Source of the DNA: Olsenella sp. An293
GTDB lineage: Bacteria > Actinomycetota > Coriobacteriia > Coriobacteriales > Atopobiaceae
DNA: 64,000 nucleotides
Direction: 5' to 3'
Assembly: GCF_002159495.1 (NCBI RefSeq)
Contig: NZ_NFIT01000011.1
Location: 1-64,000 of the forward strand
Shown here: positions 41,296 through 49,714 of the stretch, piece by piece
Numbering within the stretch: position 1 is the stretch's first letter
Layout: each line of letters starts with the position of its first letter
Notes under the pieces: generated by a model
Told to the model about the DNA's origin: nothing
The model's database searches: none
The model's input: only the letters and a program-made list of their open reading frames with translations
Made by a program: the position numbers and the translations under genes

Positions 41296-41943
41296 CTACT
41301 TCTCGACGACCCAGCTCTTGCCGAAGTCGTCCGTGAGGCACACGAAGTCGCCGAAGAGCGGGCACTCGCGGGTGCGGACCACGCGGGCGGGGTTGCCCAC
41401 CACGGTGGTGTTGGCGGGCACGTCGTCCACGACGACCGAACCGGCACCCACGCGCACGCCGTCGCCCACGTTGATGGCGCCGAGCAGGATCGAGCCCGCG
41501 CCGACCATGACGCCGTTTCCGAGGGTCGGATGGCGCTTCCCGCCGTGCTTGCCCGTCATGCCGAGCGTGGCGCCCTGGTAGATGAGGCAGTCGTCTCCGA
41601 TGATGGCGGTGCCGCCGATGACGACGCCGATGCCGTGGTCGATGGTGAAGCGCCGCCCGATCTGCGCCGCCGGGTGGATGTCGGCCCCGTAGCGGATGCG
41701 CGTGCGCATGGCGAGCCAGAGGGCCAGCGCTCGCTGCCCGTGCTCGTAGAGCCAGTGCTGCCGGCGGTACGCGCGCACGATCTTGAAGCCCACCGAGAAG
41801 CGCGTGACGTCCGCGACCGAGTCGGCGGAGGGGTCGCGCTCGTAGGCGGCCTGGGCGTCCTCTCGGATGAGCTCGCGCAGCGCGGGCCGCTCGTTCTTCT
41901 CGGCTGTCGTTCTGCCCATCGCGGGCATGACCGCGGAGCCCAT
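41296..41943 (-). CDS. cysE: Serine O-acetyltransferase
   Basis: 215 aa. Left-handed beta-helix hexapeptide repeats: HPAAQIGRRFTIDHGIGVVI, GDDCLIYQGATLG, GNGVMVGAGSILLGAINVGD. The DHG-xGVVIG motif contains the catalytic His. Short EpsC-like form without the full N-terminal helical domain of E. coli CysE. Acetylates serine for cysteine synthesis. Its start codon shares 1 nt with the cysK stop, so cysK-cysE is one unit. Confidence 0.94.
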   Translation of the reverse strand: MGSAVMPAMGRTTAEKNERPALRELIREDAQAAYERDPSADSVADVTRFSVGFKIVRAYRRQHWLYEHGQRALALWLAMRTRIRYGADIHPAAQIGRRFTIDHGIGVVIGGTAIIGDDCLIYQGATLGMTGKHGGKRHPTLGNGVMVGAGSILLGAINVGDGVRVGAGSVVVDDVPANTTVVGNPARVVRTRECPLFGDFVCLTDDFGKSWVVEK

Positions 41944-42860
41944 CAGAGCCCCGTCGAGAGGTAGCGCTCGCCGGTGTCGGGCAGGACCGCCACGACGAGC
42001 CTGCCGGAAAACGAGGGGTCGGAGGCGAGCCCCAGCGCGGCGAAGACGGCCGCCCCCGAGGAGATGCCCACGAGAAGCCCTAGCTCGCGCGCAAGGCGGC
42101 GGGTCGTTGCCAAGGCGTCCTCGGTTGCCACGGGAACGATCTTGTCCACGAGGGAGCGGTCGAAGTTGCCGGGCACGAAGTTCGCGCCGATCCCCTGGAT
42201 GCCATGGGGGCCGGCGACGCCTCCCGCAAGCACCTGCGACTCCGCGGGCTCGACGGCGACGGCGAGCATCTCAGCCCGGCGCTCCTTGAGATAGCGCGCC
42301 GAGCCGCAGAGCGTGCCGCCCGTGCCCACGCCGGCGACGAGTGCGTCGATCGCGCCGTCGGTGTCGGCCCAGAGCTCCGGGCCGGTGGACTCGTAGTGCG
42401 CCTGCGGGTTGGCTGGGTTGTCGAACTGCCCGGCGATGATCGAGCCCGGCGTCTGCGCCGCGAGCTCCTCGGCGCGGGCAACGGCTCCGGCCATGCCCTC
42501 GGCACCGGGCGTGAGCTCAATCTGGGCTCCGTAGGCTGCCGCGAGCTGGCGACGCTCGACGCTCATGGTGTCAGGCATGGTGAGGATGAGCCGGTAGCCG
42601 CGGGCGGCTGCCACCATGGCCAGCCCCACCCCGGTGTTTCCGCTCGTGGGCTCGATGATGGTCCCTCCGGGCGGGAGGCGGCCCTCGCGCTCGGCCGCGT
42701 CGACCATGGCGCGCGCGACGCGATCTTTTGCCGAGCCGCCGGGGTTCGCGGCCTCGAGCTTGCCGAGGACGCGCGACCGGGCGCCAGCCCCGAGCAGCGG
42801 CGTGAGGTCGACGAGGGGCGTGGAGCCGATCAGGCTCTCGACGGTGTGCGCGACGTGCAT
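41943..42860 (-). CDS. cysK: Cysteine synthase (O-acetylserine sulfhydrylase)
   Basis: 305 aa. PLP-binding Lys in EAANPGGSAKDRVA (K45), phosphate loop GVGTGGTLCG, substrate loop PTSGNTGVGLAM, and the CysK ending ISSGAAVFAALG. Makes cysteine from O-acetylserine and sulfide. First gene of the pair with cysE; a 23-bp inverted repeat lies 36 bp before the start codon. Confidence 0.95.
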   Translation of the reverse strand: MHVAHTVESLIGSTPLVDLTPLLGAGARSRVLGKLEAANPGGSAKDRVARAMVDAAEREGRLPPGGTIIEPTSGNTGVGLAMVAAARGYRLILTMPDTMSVERRQLAAAYGAQIELTPGAEGMAGAVARAEELAAQTPGSIIAGQFDNPANPQAHYESTGPELWADTDGAIDALVAGVGTGGTLCGSARYLKERRAEMLAVAVEPAESQVLAGGVAGPHGIQGIGANFVPGNFDRSLVDKIVPVATEDALATTRRLARELGLLVGISSGAAVFAALGLASDPSFSGRLVVAVLPDTGERYLSTGL

Positions 42861-42895
42861 GGTGCCTCCCTCTCCTTGGGTGAGGCTAGGGTGTC

Positions 42896-42918
42896 ACTTA
42901 TAAACCCACCTTACAAGT
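42896..42918 (-). promoter_or_regulatory. Candidate operator of cysK-cysE (8-7-8 inverted repeat)
   Basis: ACTTGTAA-GGTGGGT-TTATAAGT on the minus strand (7 of 8 arm positions pair). It stands out as AT-rich in a GC-rich gap and lies 36-58 nt upstream of cysK. Rrf2-family regulators of cysteine genes (CymR type) bind sites of such size; the assignment is inference. Confidence 0.4.
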
Positions 42919-42960
42919 AGGAATTACAGCGCCGAAACAATGCATCGGGCGCGCGCTGCG

Positions 42961-43395
42961 CTAATACAGCGGCAGCTCGCCGGTGAGCGGGTCGATCGCC
43001 TCGGCGGGGAGGGGCTCGAAGGCGAGGCAGGTGTAGGTGGGCTCGCCGTGGAACTCCGTGTGGCCGGCGTCGCGCACGAGGGCGACGATGAGGCCCTGCT
43101 CGCGGCCGCGCTCGGCGAGGTCGAGCAGCTCCTCCTCGGAGTCCACGTACACGCAGACTTTGGCCACCCCGGCGTCGAACCAGTCGGTGAGCGGGGAGGT
43201 GTCGCCCTCGTCGTGATAGAGCCACGCCCAGCTCTCGGTGGCCTGGACGTCCGCTCCGCGCCCCTCGCGGGCGAGCGCCATGAGGACGGCTTCGACGCAG
43301 GCATGGCCGGCCTGCGCGGCGATCTTGCCCTTGCGCATCTTGAGGTCGCGGCGCATGACGATCATCTGCTTGGCGAGGTAGCTGCTGGATGCCAT
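42961..43395 (-). CDS. Peptidyl-tRNA hydrolase Pth2
   Basis: 144 aa. Pth2 fold motifs: QMIVMRRDLKMRKGKIAAQ, GHACVEAVL (start of the helix that follows the conserved K-x2-AQ-GHA), VYVDSEEELLDLAERG and LVRDAGHTEF. The archaeal/eukaryotic type is found sporadically in bacteria. Rescues stalled peptidyl-tRNAs. No bacterial-type Pth is seen in the window. Stands alone between the cysK promoter and a TTGACA palindrome. Confidence 0.9.
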   Translation of the reverse strand: MASSSYLAKQMIVMRRDLKMRKGKIAAQAGHACVEAVLMALAREGRGADVQATESWAWLYHDEGDTSPLTDWFDAGVAKVCVYVDSEEELLDLAERGREQGLIVALVRDAGHTEFHGEPTYTCLAFEPLPAEAIDPLTGELPLY

Positions 43396-43421
43396 GGTGC
43401 TCCAATCTGTGTGGGCGGGAA

Positions 43422-43510
43422 TCGCGTCGGGTTGACAATCACGTCAGGTTATATTGTCAAACCGCGGGCGCTTGACAATATAACCTGACGTGATTGTCAA
43501 CCCGACGCGA
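43422..43510. repeat. TTGACA family: perfect 39-bp-arm palindrome
   Basis: Arms 43422-43460 and 43472-43510 pair perfectly around an 11-nt loop (ACCGCGGGCGC). Each arm: TCGCGTCGGG, then TTGACAATCACGTCAGG, then TTATATTGTCAA. It lies just upstream of pth2 and downstream of the cation transporter. Confidence 0.92.
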
Positions 43511-43521
43511 CTGTCAACCTA

Positions 43522-44700
43522 TCACTGGCGGGACGAGACGTAGGAGTCGTCGATGGTGATCTTGCAGATGGCGCGCGGGTAGCGCTCCTGGACGAGCCCC
43601 GCGATGCGCTTCTTCAGCTCGGTGCGGCCGAGCGCGCAGTTGGCGGGGCGCGCGCAGTCAAAGATGACGTTGGTGTGCGTGGGGCCGGGAACGCAGCGCA
43701 GGTCATGGATGGAGAGCCGCTCGTCGATGCCCTTGACGGCGAGGTCGATCCAGTGTCGCATGTCGCGCACGGCCGGGTCGTTGGTGACGATGGGGTCGTA
43801 GTGCAGCGTCATCACGAGACCCTCCTCGTCCTTGAAGTCCTGCTCGATGTTGTCGAGCAGGTCGTGCTGCTCGAAGGGGTCTCCCTCGCCCGCCATCTCC
43901 ACGTGCGCGCTCGCGAACTGCCGCCCCGGGCCGTAGTCGTGGACCATGAGGTCGTGCGTTCCGAGGACGCCTGGGTAGCTCATGATCTTGTTGCGGATGT
44001 GCTCGACGTAGGCGGGGTCGGGCACGGTGCCCAGAAGCGGACTCACGGCCTCGCGTACGAGCTCGATGCCGCTCCAGCAGATGAAGGCCCCCACCGCGAG
44101 GCCCGCCCAGCCGTCGAGGTCAAAGCCCGAGAGACGCGAGACCACGGCCGAGACGAGGACGGCGGCGGTGGCGATGACGTCGTTTCTCGAGTCGATGGCG
44201 GTTGCCTCGAGGGTGTCGGAGGAGATGACGCGCCCGAGACGGCGATTGAAGGCGGCCATCCAGAGCTTCACGAGCATAGATCCCACGAGTACGATGACGA
44301 CGGCGGGGCCGAACTCGGTGGGCTCGGGGTGGGCGATCTTTTCGACCGAGGAGCCCAAGAGGTTGAGGCCGATGGCGCATACCAGAGCGGCCACAACGAG
44401 CCCGGCGAGGTACTCGAAGCGGCCGTGGCCGTAGGGGTGCTCCTCGTCGGCGGGACGGCTTGCGAGCTTGAAGCCCAGGAGGCTCACGACGTTGCTCGAA
44501 GCGTCGGAGAGGTTGTTGACGGCGTCCGCAACGATGGAGACAGAGCCCGCGACCAGGCCCACCGCCCCCTTGCCCAGGCACAGGACGACGTTGCAGACGA
44601 TGCACGTGATGCTTGCGACCAGCCCGTAGCGGGTACGAACGCGGGCATCGCCCACGTTTTGGGCGTCGGGCACGAACATCTTGACGATCCAGTCGGTCAT
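43522..44700 (-). CDS. Cation diffusion facilitator family transporter
   Basis: 392 aa; ATG 44700 (MTDWIVKMFVPDAQ) after GAGGGGG. Six membrane helices; metal site in TM2 DAVNNLSDASSN (NxxxD-like) and in TM5 SRNDVIATAAVL (His replaced by Asn: HxxxD becomes RNDV). HPYGHGRFEYLAGL is the CDF hallmark. The C-terminal cytoplasmic domain (~290-392) includes HDLMVHDYGPGRQFASAHVE, the CDF dimerisation domain. Probably exports Mn, Fe or Zn; the altered TM5 site argues against Zn. Confidence 0.9.
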   Translation of the reverse strand: MTDWIVKMFVPDAQNVGDARVRTRYGLVASITCIVCNVVLCLGKGAVGLVAGSVSIVADAVNNLSDASSNVVSLLGFKLASRPADEEHPYGHGRFEYLAGLVVAALVCAIGLNLLGSSVEKIAHPEPTEFGPAVVIVLVGSMLVKLWMAAFNRRLGRVISSDTLEATAIDSRNDVIATAAVLVSAVVSRLSGFDLDGWAGLAVGAFICWSGIELVREAVSPLLGTVPDPAYVEHIRNKIMSYPGVLGTHDLMVHDYGPGRQFASAHVEMAGEGDPFEQHDLLDNIEQDFKDEEGLVMTLHYDPIVTNDPAVRDMRHWIDLAVKGIDERLSIHDLRCVPGPTHTNVIFDCARPANCALGRTELKKRIAGLVQERYPRAICKITIDDSYVSSRQ

Positions 44701-44767
44701 GAAGCCCCCTCGTTCGAGAAAACGAGGAGAAGTATACCCGTCCGGCGCGCCGACCCTGCCCGGCCCT

Positions 44768-44998
44768 TGCATTATTGACCTTCGAGCCATGAGACAGGGG
44801 GGCGCGAAAGCAAAACCGCGCTTCGATTCATGAAAAATGAGGAGCGGGTGCGGAGTCTCGCCTCGACAGATAAACCTTCACGTGTATTTGTAAAGCTAAA
44901 GGTCCTGAGCTCGAGCGATCGGGGCCAAAATATCATGGATCGAAGCCCGGTTTTGCTTTCGCGCACCGGGGCATTATGGACTGAAGGGCGATTTTGCA
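44768..44998. mobile_element. MITE-like element, copy 2 (65-bp terminal inverted repeats)
   Basis: Ends 44768-44832 and 44934-44998 are inverted copies (CGCGAAAGCAAAACCG is perfect in both). Internal ACAGATAAA...AAGCTAA also occurs in copy 1 (12355-12595). It fills most of the 325-bp gap between the transporter and acyltransferase genes; no coding frame in it is convincing. Confidence 0.75.
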
Positions 44999-45025
44999 CG
45001 TCCGGGACCCTCGGCACGGCGTCCC

Positions 45026-46117
45026 TCACGCAAGGCAAGCCGCCCGCAGCAGGGGAATCCGCACCGCGTGGTCAACGAGCAGCGTGACGGCGAGGATGGC
45101 GAGGCTCACGGCGACGCCGGCGACGATCAGCCCCGCCTGCCCGCCCAGCGTGAGCCCGGCGTCGCAGGCGGCGTCCGCCACGGAGCGCCAGAGGGTGTAG
45201 AACATCGACTGCGCGACGTAGAAGCCGAGGATGGACGGAGCGAGCGCGATGACGGCGCGCCTGGTGGGGGCGTCTTTGGCGGGGCGGGGCTGCGCGGCGA
45301 GGGCGACGGAAGCCACGGCCAGCGCAAAGGAGAGCAGCGAGGTCGACTTGAACGAGAGCGCCTCGAGCAGGCGAAGGTCGCCCGCGAACGCCGCTGCGAC
45401 CTCGGCGAGCGGGGCGACGGCCCCGCAGGCGGCGAGCATGGGGGCGGGTCGCGCGAGGTTCTTCTCGCCGAGCGCACCGCCGACGAGGAAGGCAACGAGG
45501 TAGGTCGCAGCGCTCATGAGCTTGCGCCACTCGAGGAGGCCACGAACGTCGGAGCCGGGAGAGACAAAGGCAATGTATGCGTTGACGGCGAAGGCGGCGG
45601 CCGCGAGCGCGCAGACGACGGCGCGCGGGTGACGGCACCGTTGCCATGCCCAGCCGATCACGGGTGCCGCGGCAACGCACGCGAGGTAGACCCAGATGAA
45701 CTCGAGCCCGCCGACGAGCCAGCCAAACTGGCCGAGCTCGACGCCGTCGAGCGGAAAGGCCCAGGCGCTCACGGCGAGCGCCGCGATCCCGTAGAGCGCG
45801 ACCGTCGCCGCGATCACGAGGGCGCGTCGGGCGAGGGAGCGGCCCTGCGCGGGCCAGTATCCGGGCTCTGACGAGGCCGTCGCGGCGCGCGGGATGAGAA
45901 AGAGCCCGGAGACGAGGAAGAAGACGTGGTTGCCGTAGGCGCCGAGCAGGCTCGTGCAGCCGAGCGCGGCGAGCGTGAGGGGCTCGGCCGCCCACGCGCC
46001 GTCGGTCGCCGCGGCGAACCACGGCTGAAACGTGTGAAAGACGGCGATGCCGGCGATGGCGACGAGCCGGAGCGCCTCGATGCGCGGGTTGCGGGGGCGT
46101 GCGGTCCTCTCGCTCAT
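45026..46117 (-). CDS. Acyltransferase 3 family membrane protein
   Basis: 363 aa; ATG 46117 (MSERTARPRNPRIEALR) after GGAGAGG. Ten or so membrane helices. RIEALRLVAIAGIAVFHTFQ contains the family's catalytic-type His, and the adjacent HVFFLVSGLFL (F-VSGF-like) is the second hallmark of OafA/YrhL acyltransferases. These transfer acyl groups to cell-surface sugars or lipids. Single gene, acceptor unknown. Confidence 0.85.
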   Translation of the reverse strand: MSERTARPRNPRIEALRLVAIAGIAVFHTFQPWFAAATDGAWAAEPLTLAALGCTSLLGAYGNHVFFLVSGLFLIPRAATASSEPGYWPAQGRSLARRALVIAATVALYGIAALAVSAWAFPLDGVELGQFGWLVGGLEFIWVYLACVAAAPVIGWAWQRCRHPRAVVCALAAAAFAVNAYIAFVSPGSDVRGLLEWRKLMSAATYLVAFLVGGALGEKNLARPAPMLAACGAVAPLAEVAAAFAGDLRLLEALSFKSTSLLSFALAVASVALAAQPRPAKDAPTRRAVIALAPSILGFYVAQSMFYTLWRSVADAACDAGLTLGGQAGLIVAGVAVSLAILAVTLLVDHAVRIPLLRAACLA

Positions 46118-46359
46118 GCGTTCCTCTCCTTGGGGCTTCGGCACAGTATATATCTGACGCCGACTGACGCGCAGCTGCGGCCAATCTGCCCCCAATCTGA
46201 CAAATCGGTTGGTTTTGCAACATCTTCGCAGGCAGAGCCTAGCGGAGGCTTTGCAACGTCGGGACGGCGGCCCGCGCGGCGGGCCCGCGTCGCCCGCCCT
46301 GCCCCGTAGAATCTGAGGCTCAGGAGAAGGTGGCCGAGCGGGGAGAACGGAGGGTCGGC
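46118..46359. other. Divergent gap between acyltransferase and prepilin-peptidase-like gene
   Basis: No gene. AT-richer DNA at 46145-46155 (AGTATATATCTGA) may hold the acyltransferase promoter on the minus strand. TAGAAT (46309-46314) may be a -10 for the plus-strand gene. A CGGCGGCCCGCGCGGCGGGC stem lies near 46265-46285. Confidence 0.4.
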
Positions 46360-46845
46360 ATGGAAGTCTTTGGCGTGGTTCTGGAGGTCGCGTGCGTCGG
46401 GGCGCTCGCGGCGGGTCTGGGCGTGGCGGCGGCGAGCGACCTGGCCAGCCGCATCGTGCCCAACGGGTGCGTCCTTGCGGTCGCGGCGTCGGGGGCGCTC
46501 AGGGCGGCGGCGCGCGGAGAGCTCGTGGCGTCATGCGCCGGGGCGCTCGCGGTGCTCGCCGTCATGCTCGTCGCCGCCGCGGTGACGACGTGCGTGCGCG
46601 GGGAGTCGGGCGTGGGCGGCGGCGACGTCAAGCTTCTCGCCGCCGCGGGCATGTGGACGGGCGCCGCGCTCGGGCTCGCGGTCGTGGGGGCGTCATGCCT
46701 TCTTGTGGTCGTGAGCTGGGCGGTTGTGGCGCTGCGGGCGCGCGTCTCGGGACGTCCGCTGCCGCCCGCCACGGCCCCGATGGCGCCTGCCGTCGCCGTC
46801 GCCGCGCTCACGGCGGTGCTTTTCCGCCCGCTGCTCGCGCCCTGA
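46360..46845 (+). CDS. A24 prepilin peptidase-like protein
   Basis: 161 aa from ATG 46360 with CGGAGGG upstream (a GTG at 46330 after AGGAG is possible). Aspartyl-protease motifs of type IV prepilin peptidases: ASDLASRIVPNG (first Asp) and GVGGGDVKLLAAAG (the G-x-GD-x-KL motif, second Asp), with four or five membrane helices. Short form without the N-methylase domain, like TadV/CpaA or archaeal-type enzymes. No pilin gene is nearby. Confidence 0.88.
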   Translation: MEVFGVVLEVACVGALAAGLGVAAASDLASRIVPNGCVLAVAASGALRAAARGELVASCAGALAVLAVMLVAAAVTTCVRGESGVGGGDVKLLAAAGMWTGAALGLAVVGASCLLVVVSWAVVALRARVSGRPLPPATAPMAPAVAVAALTAVLFRPLLAP

Positions 46846-46915
46846 CCCATCGGGCGGCGCGCACGGTACCGTCTGCGACTTTTTGGGCGGCGTGGCGCGG
46901 GCGTGAGTATATATC

Positions 46916-47068
46916 TAGAATGGGTCGCGTGTCGGAACCCCCAACACCTGGCGCGCGGCTTGATATACGGGCGCGACGGCCCCCGACCGTCGCGCCTGCA
47001 ATCCTCCCGGCAGGCCGTGCGCGGGCGTATGACATGGGGCGCGCTTGCGCGTGCCCGCCACGGCCTGC
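46916..47068 (+). promoter_or_regulatory. Structured leader of the HAD gene (promoter-like start, two hairpins)
   Basis: TAGAAT at 46916-46921 is a -10 candidate in an AT-rich patch. Downstream, GGCGCGACGG (46970-46979) pairs perfectly with 46987-46996. A larger stem GCAGGCCGTG (47010-47019) pairs with CACGGCCTGC (47059-47068), extended by GCGGGC/GCCCGC past one bulge, and is followed by TTTG and then the ribosome site. This could be an attenuator or a small RNA; no known riboswitch was recognised. Confidence 0.4.
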
Positions 47069-47083
47069 TTTGAAGGGACCCAT

Positions 47084-47926
47084 GTGATCAAGCTCGTTCT
47101 CTCCGATCTGGACTCCACCCTCATCTGGCGCGACGACCACGTCGTCACGCCCTTCGCGCTGGATGCCATCCACGAGCTTCAGGCGGCGGGCGTTCACTTC
47201 GTGCCCTGCACGGGGCGCATCTTCCGCGACCTCCCCCGCATGTTCGCGGGCGACGAGGCCGCCTGCGCGACGGCGGTGACAAGCAACGGGCAGCTCGTCT
47301 ACCTCAACGGCGAGCTCGTCGAGCGCGTGCCGATCGACCACGAGGGCCTTCTCGCCACCGTGTCCGCCCTGCGCGACGTGGACGACGCCTATCTCGTGGT
47401 CGAGTACGACGGCGAGAAGGTCGCCGTCGACGCCGACCTCGACTTCGTGCTCGCCCATCCGGACAACTTCTGGAGCGTCGCTCAGGCCCTGTCGGACGTC
47501 CCGGAGGAGCCCTGCTACAAGGCGAACGTGCGTGTGGTGGGCAGCTTCGGGCGCTGCCAGGAGGTCGCGGCGGAGCTCGCCTGCGCCCTCCCCGAGCTCG
47601 ACTTCGTCTGCCCCATGCCGGGCACCCCGCACATCGACATCACGCCCCACGGCTTTGGCAAGGACCACGGCGGCGACTTTCTCATGGAGCGCCTGGGGCT
47701 TGCGCCCGAGGAGGTCTGCTGCTTCGGCGACGCCGAGAACGACCTCGCGGTGCTTCGCCACTACGCCAACTCCGTGGCCGTCGCCAACGCCGTTGCCGTG
47801 GTGCGCGAGACCGCGCGCTATCACATCGGCCCCGCCGACGAGGAATCCGTGGCTCGCGCCCTTCTCGACATCGCGGCGTCCACGCGGGCCGGGAGAATGC
47901 CGGCGTTCATGTGCGACAATGGGTAA
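47084..47926 (+). CDS. Cof-like HAD hydrolase
   Basis: 280 aa from GTG 47084 (VIKLVLSDLDSTL), with GAAGGGA upstream. HAD motifs: SDLDSTLIW (Ser replaces the usual Gly), PCTGRIF, Lys in FGKDHGGDFLMERLG and CFGDAENDLAVL. Type IIB cap as in Cof phosphatases. The C-terminal residues MCDNG and the stop fall in TGCGACAATGGG, a sequence that also precedes another TTGACA repeat at 29981, so the gene's end appears to be supplied by the repeat. Confidence 0.88.
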   Translation: MIKLVLSDLDSTLIWRDDHVVTPFALDAIHELQAAGVHFVPCTGRIFRDLPRMFAGDEAACATAVTSNGQLVYLNGELVERVPIDHEGLLATVSALRDVDDAYLVVEYDGEKVAVDADLDFVLAHPDNFWSVAQALSDVPEEPCYKANVRVVGSFGRCQEVAAELACALPELDFVCPMPGTPHIDITPHGFGKDHGGDFLMERLGLAPEEVCCFGDAENDLAVLRHYANSVAVANAVAVVRETARYHIGPADEESVARALLDIAASTRAGRMPAFMCDNG

Positions 47927-47928
47927 TG

Positions 47929-47994
47929 GGTTGACAATCTCGTCAGGTTATATTGTCACAGGGTTGACAATATAACCTGACGAGATTGTCAACC
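47929..47994. repeat. TTGACA family: perfect 30-bp-arm palindrome
   Basis: Arms 47929-47958 and 47965-47994 pair perfectly (GGTTGACAATCTCGTCAGG...), loop CAGGGT. A further partial unit TGACGTGACTGTCAACC ends at 48012, 16 bp before metF. Confidence 0.92.
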
Positions 47995-48027
47995 TGACGT
48001 GACTGTCAACCGCGGAGGGAGCGACTC

Positions 48028-48897
48028 ATGAGGATCATCGACAAGCTCGCGGCACGCCAGACCTTCTCGTTTGAGATCTTCCCGCCGAAGGGGGAGATGC
48101 CGCTCGAGACCGCGTATGCGATCGCGGACGAGATGGCGCGCGACCGTCCGGACTGGATCTCGGTCACCTACTCCGCGGGCGGGTCGGGAAACTCCGCCAA
48201 CACCGTGCCCATCGCGGCCTCGATCGAGCGCGACCTGGGCGTCACCGCCCTCGCGCACCTGACCTGCCTCGGCTCCGAGCGCGCCGACGTCGACGCCTAC
48301 GTGGCGGCCCTCGAGGCGTCCGGCATCGAGAACGTGCTCGCCCTGCGCGGCGACCGCGCCCTGGGCCGCGAGGCGCGCGACTTCGCCCACGCCTCGGACC
48401 TCATCGCCTATCTGCGCGACTCCGGCTCCACGCTGTGCATCGGCGCCGCGTGCTACCCGGAGGGCCACGTCGAGTCCCCCACCGAGCAGGAGAGCTTCGA
48501 GAGCCTCTACAAGAAGCAGGAGGCGGGCGCCGACTACCTCGTCTCTCAGCTCTTCTTTGACAACGAGGACTTCTATCGGTTCCGCGAGAAGTGCCTGCGC
48601 CACCGGGTGCGCCTGCCCATCGTGGCGGGCATCATGCCCTTCACGAGCGTCACGCAGATCCAGCGCATGGCCTTCACCTGCGGCGCCTCCATCCCCGCCA
48701 AGGTCGTGAAGCGCCTCGTGCTCGCCGGCGACGACCCCGCGGACCAGGCGCGCGCCGGCGTGGAGTACGCCTGCGAGCAGCTCTGCGACCTCGCGGCCAA
48801 CGGCGTCGACGGCCTGCACGTCTACAGCATGAACAAGCCCTCCGTGGCGCACGCCGCGCGCGAGGCCCTGCTCGGCTGCGGCTACCTCGAGGCTTAG
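48028..48897 (+). CDS. metF: Methylenetetrahydrofolate reductase
   Basis: 289 aa; ATG after GGAGGGAG. MetF TIM-barrel motifs: FSFEIFPPKG with the catalytic Glu, DWISVTYSAGGSG, AHLTCLG, VLALRGD, GAACYPEGHVESP and VSQLFFDNEDFYRF. FAD-dependent; makes 5-methyl-THF for methionine synthase. First of three genes with metH and its reactivation partner. Confidence 0.95.
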   Translation: MRIIDKLAARQTFSFEIFPPKGEMPLETAYAIADEMARDRPDWISVTYSAGGSGNSANTVPIAASIERDLGVTALAHLTCLGSERADVDAYVAALEASGIENVLALRGDRALGREARDFAHASDLIAYLRDSGSTLCIGAACYPEGHVESPTEQESFESLYKKQEAGADYLVSQLFFDNEDFYRFREKCLRHRVRLPIVAGIMPFTSVTQIQRMAFTCGASIPAKVVKRLVLAGDDPADQARAGVEYACEQLCDLAANGVDGLHVYSMNKPSVAHAAREALLGCGYLEA

Positions 48898-48898
48898 C

Positions 48899-49627
48899 GT
48901 GACGTCCCCCTCTCCCGCGCCGCCCGCGCGCCGCTCCTATGACGTGCGCTCGGTCGAGCGCTCCGAGGTGCTGCGCTACCTGGGCTATGCCGGCCAGGAG
49001 CTCACCCCCGAGCTCGACGCGCGCATCGACGGCGTGGTCGCGGCCTGCCTCGCCGCGTGCCGGCCGCAGGGCGTCGTGCGCGTCTTTGACGTGGCGGGGC
49101 GGGGCGAGAAGGACGGCGTGCCCGTGATTCGGCTCGCCGGAACGGCGCTCGAGCTCGTGGGCTGCTCGATCGACGAGCACCTCGCGGGCGCCGTGGCGGT
49201 GGGCGTGCTCGCCGCCACGGTGGGCATGGGCGTGGAGGCGGAGCTCCGCCGCCTCTCGCTCACCGACCCGGTGGCGCAGGTGATCTTCGACGCGTCCGCC
49301 ACGGCTGCCGTGGAGCGCGCCGCGGACGCGGCGGAGGCCGACGTTGTCGCCCAGGCGGCGGCGCGCGGCCTGTTCTGCGGATCGCGCTTCTCGCCCGGCT
49401 ACGGCGACCTGCCGCTCTCCACCCAGCCGGTTCTTCTCGACACGCTCGATGCGGGACGCCTGCTGGGCATCCGACTCTCGCCGGCGCTTCTGATGTCGCC
49501 GACCAAGAGCGTCACGGCGGTGGTGGGCCTCTTCGAGCGCCCGCGCCCCGAGGCGCACGCCAGCTGCGCCGGCTGCCCCTGCTGCGACTTCTGCGTGCTG
49601 CTGCGCGCGGGCTCCACCTGCCACTGA
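48899..49627 (+). CDS. Methionine synthase reactivation-domain-like protein
   Basis: 242 aa, GTG start 1 nt after the metF stop. YLGYAGQELTPELDARIDGV, then FCGSRFSPGYGDLPLSTQ and MSPTKSVTAVVGL, match the stand-alone form of the MetH C-terminal activation domain, which binds SAM to remethylate inactive cobalamin. The tail CAGCPCCDFCVLL is Cys-rich, possibly for a metal. It complements the downstream MetH, which lacks this domain. Confidence 0.85.
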   Translation: MTSPSPAPPARRSYDVRSVERSEVLRYLGYAGQELTPELDARIDGVVAACLAACRPQGVVRVFDVAGRGEKDGVPVIRLAGTALELVGCSIDEHLAGAVAVGVLAATVGMGVEAELRRLSLTDPVAQVIFDASATAAVERAADAAEADVVAQAAARGLFCGSRFSPGYGDLPLSTQPVLLDTLDAGRLLGIRLSPALLMSPTKSVTAVVGLFERPRPEAHASCAGCPCCDFCVLLRAGSTCH

Positions 49628-49673
49628 CGAAAGGGGACTGTCCCTTCTCGCCATGTTACGGAGGCGGCGGCTG

Positions 49674-49679
49674 GTAGGA
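49674..49679 (+). promoter_or_regulatory. Possible -10 box before metH
   Basis: TAGGAT in GCTGGTAGGATGG lies about 36 nt before ATG 49715. TTCTCGCC occurs at 49645. No convincing -35; metH may also be read through from metF. Confidence 0.35.
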
Positions 49680-49714
49680 TGGAGCCCCAAGGTCACTTGA
49701 GGGCGGGAGGCACC

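Noticed and set aside
43422-43510. TTGACA...TATATT in the palindromes as promoters
   Set aside because: The distance between TTGACA and TATATT is about 12 bp, too short, and the same unit occurs downstream of convergent genes.
46860-47083. tRNA or known riboswitch in the gap before the Cof-like gene
   Set aside because: The stems do not form a cloverleaf, there is no CCA-type end, and no riboswitch consensus was recognised.
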